Assembly: GCA_031549725.1 (NCBI GenBank)
Contig: JAVBPH010000003.1
Span: 1-64,000 of the forward strand
Reading direction: 5' to 3'
Length of the DNA stretch: 64,000 nt
Origin: UBA937 sp031549725
Lineage (GTDB): Bacteria > Spirochaetota > Spirochaetia > Treponematales > Breznakiellaceae
Made by a program: the position numbers and the translations under genes. Below the pieces are notes generated by a model, which was given only the letters and a program-made list of their open reading frames with translations, did not search any database and was not told the DNA's origin. Shown here in pieces: positions 63,968 to 64,000 of this stretch (position 1 is its first letter; every line of letters begins with the position of its first letter).

Positions 63968-64000
63968 TCTGAATTAAGCATAAATTAGTCCTAATCTTGA

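Noticed and set aside
1..64000. CRISPR arrays, tRNA or rRNA genes, prophage or toxin-antitoxin pairs
   Set aside because: None seen: the only repeated units are the hairpin elements, which are dispersed and not regularly spaced, and no tRNA-like cloverleaf was recognised by eye.

Overview
The window looks like chromosome from a spirochaete, most likely a free-living or gut-associated Treponema-type organism with moderate GC. This is an inference from several points. A fused 2-aminoethylphosphonate cytidylyltransferase-aminotransferase of the kind known from Treponema denticola is present. There are many Sec and lipoprotein exports, two large chemoreceptors, and several ABC sugar importers with separate binding proteins. 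No rRNA, tRNA, CRISPR array, phage or intact insertion sequence was seen.

Layout. 0-7.7 kb: addB-addA (double-strand break repair helicase-nuclease), bracketed by two direct copies of a three-hairpin repeat, then a patatin-like lipase. 7.9-12.8 kb: two tandem paralogous chemoreceptors; the second has a long leader with a convincing multi-branched fold. 13.2-23.4 kb: a divergent sugar locus. The minus-strand arm is binding protein, DUF2291 lipoprotein, ATPase, permease and FucI-like isomerase. The plus-strand arm is a two-subunit transketolase and an FGGY kinase, followed by a DeoR-type regulator. Together they predict import, isomerisation, phosphorylation and transketolase cleavage of an unusual pentose. 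23.8-33.5 kb: a second sugar operon on the minus strand (nucleotidyltransferase, NahK-like anomeric kinase, binding protein, two permeases, DUF5107-TPR protein) facing a PocR-AraC regulator. 33.6-37.1 kb: a lipoprotein, a PstS-like protein, a TrmH-type methylase and a SAM methyltransferase.

37.2-53.2 kb: a phosphonate (2-aminoethylphosphonate) pathway. PEP mutase with a nucleotidyltransferase-like head and phosphonopyruvate decarboxylase lie at 37.2-39.6 kb. The fused PntC-PhnW protein lies at 51.4-53.2 kb. Between them is about 11.7 kb of visibly AT-richer genes with no phosphonate role: an OLD-family ATPase-nuclease (probable phage defence), SH3 lipoproteins, a CPBP protease, PhzF, a DJ-1 protein, a second-type deformylase, a C45 acyltransferase, a DHFR-like protein and DinB. 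53.4-64 kb: envelope and housekeeping genes, including a DUF4105 (Lnb-like) membrane protein, a zinc-ligand-less M23 protein whose signal peptide is broken at a poly-A run, guaB, purB, an HD protein, an HExxH protein, a C39-like protein, a methyltransferase and a lipoprotein.

The most unusual signal is an interspersed non-coding repeat of about 130-145 bp. Four full copies and three single-hairpin relatives were found. The three-hairpin architecture and the loop and linker motifs are kept while the stem sequences are replaced on both sides together, giving two stem types. This points to selection on structure, or to a mobile element recognised through its hairpins.
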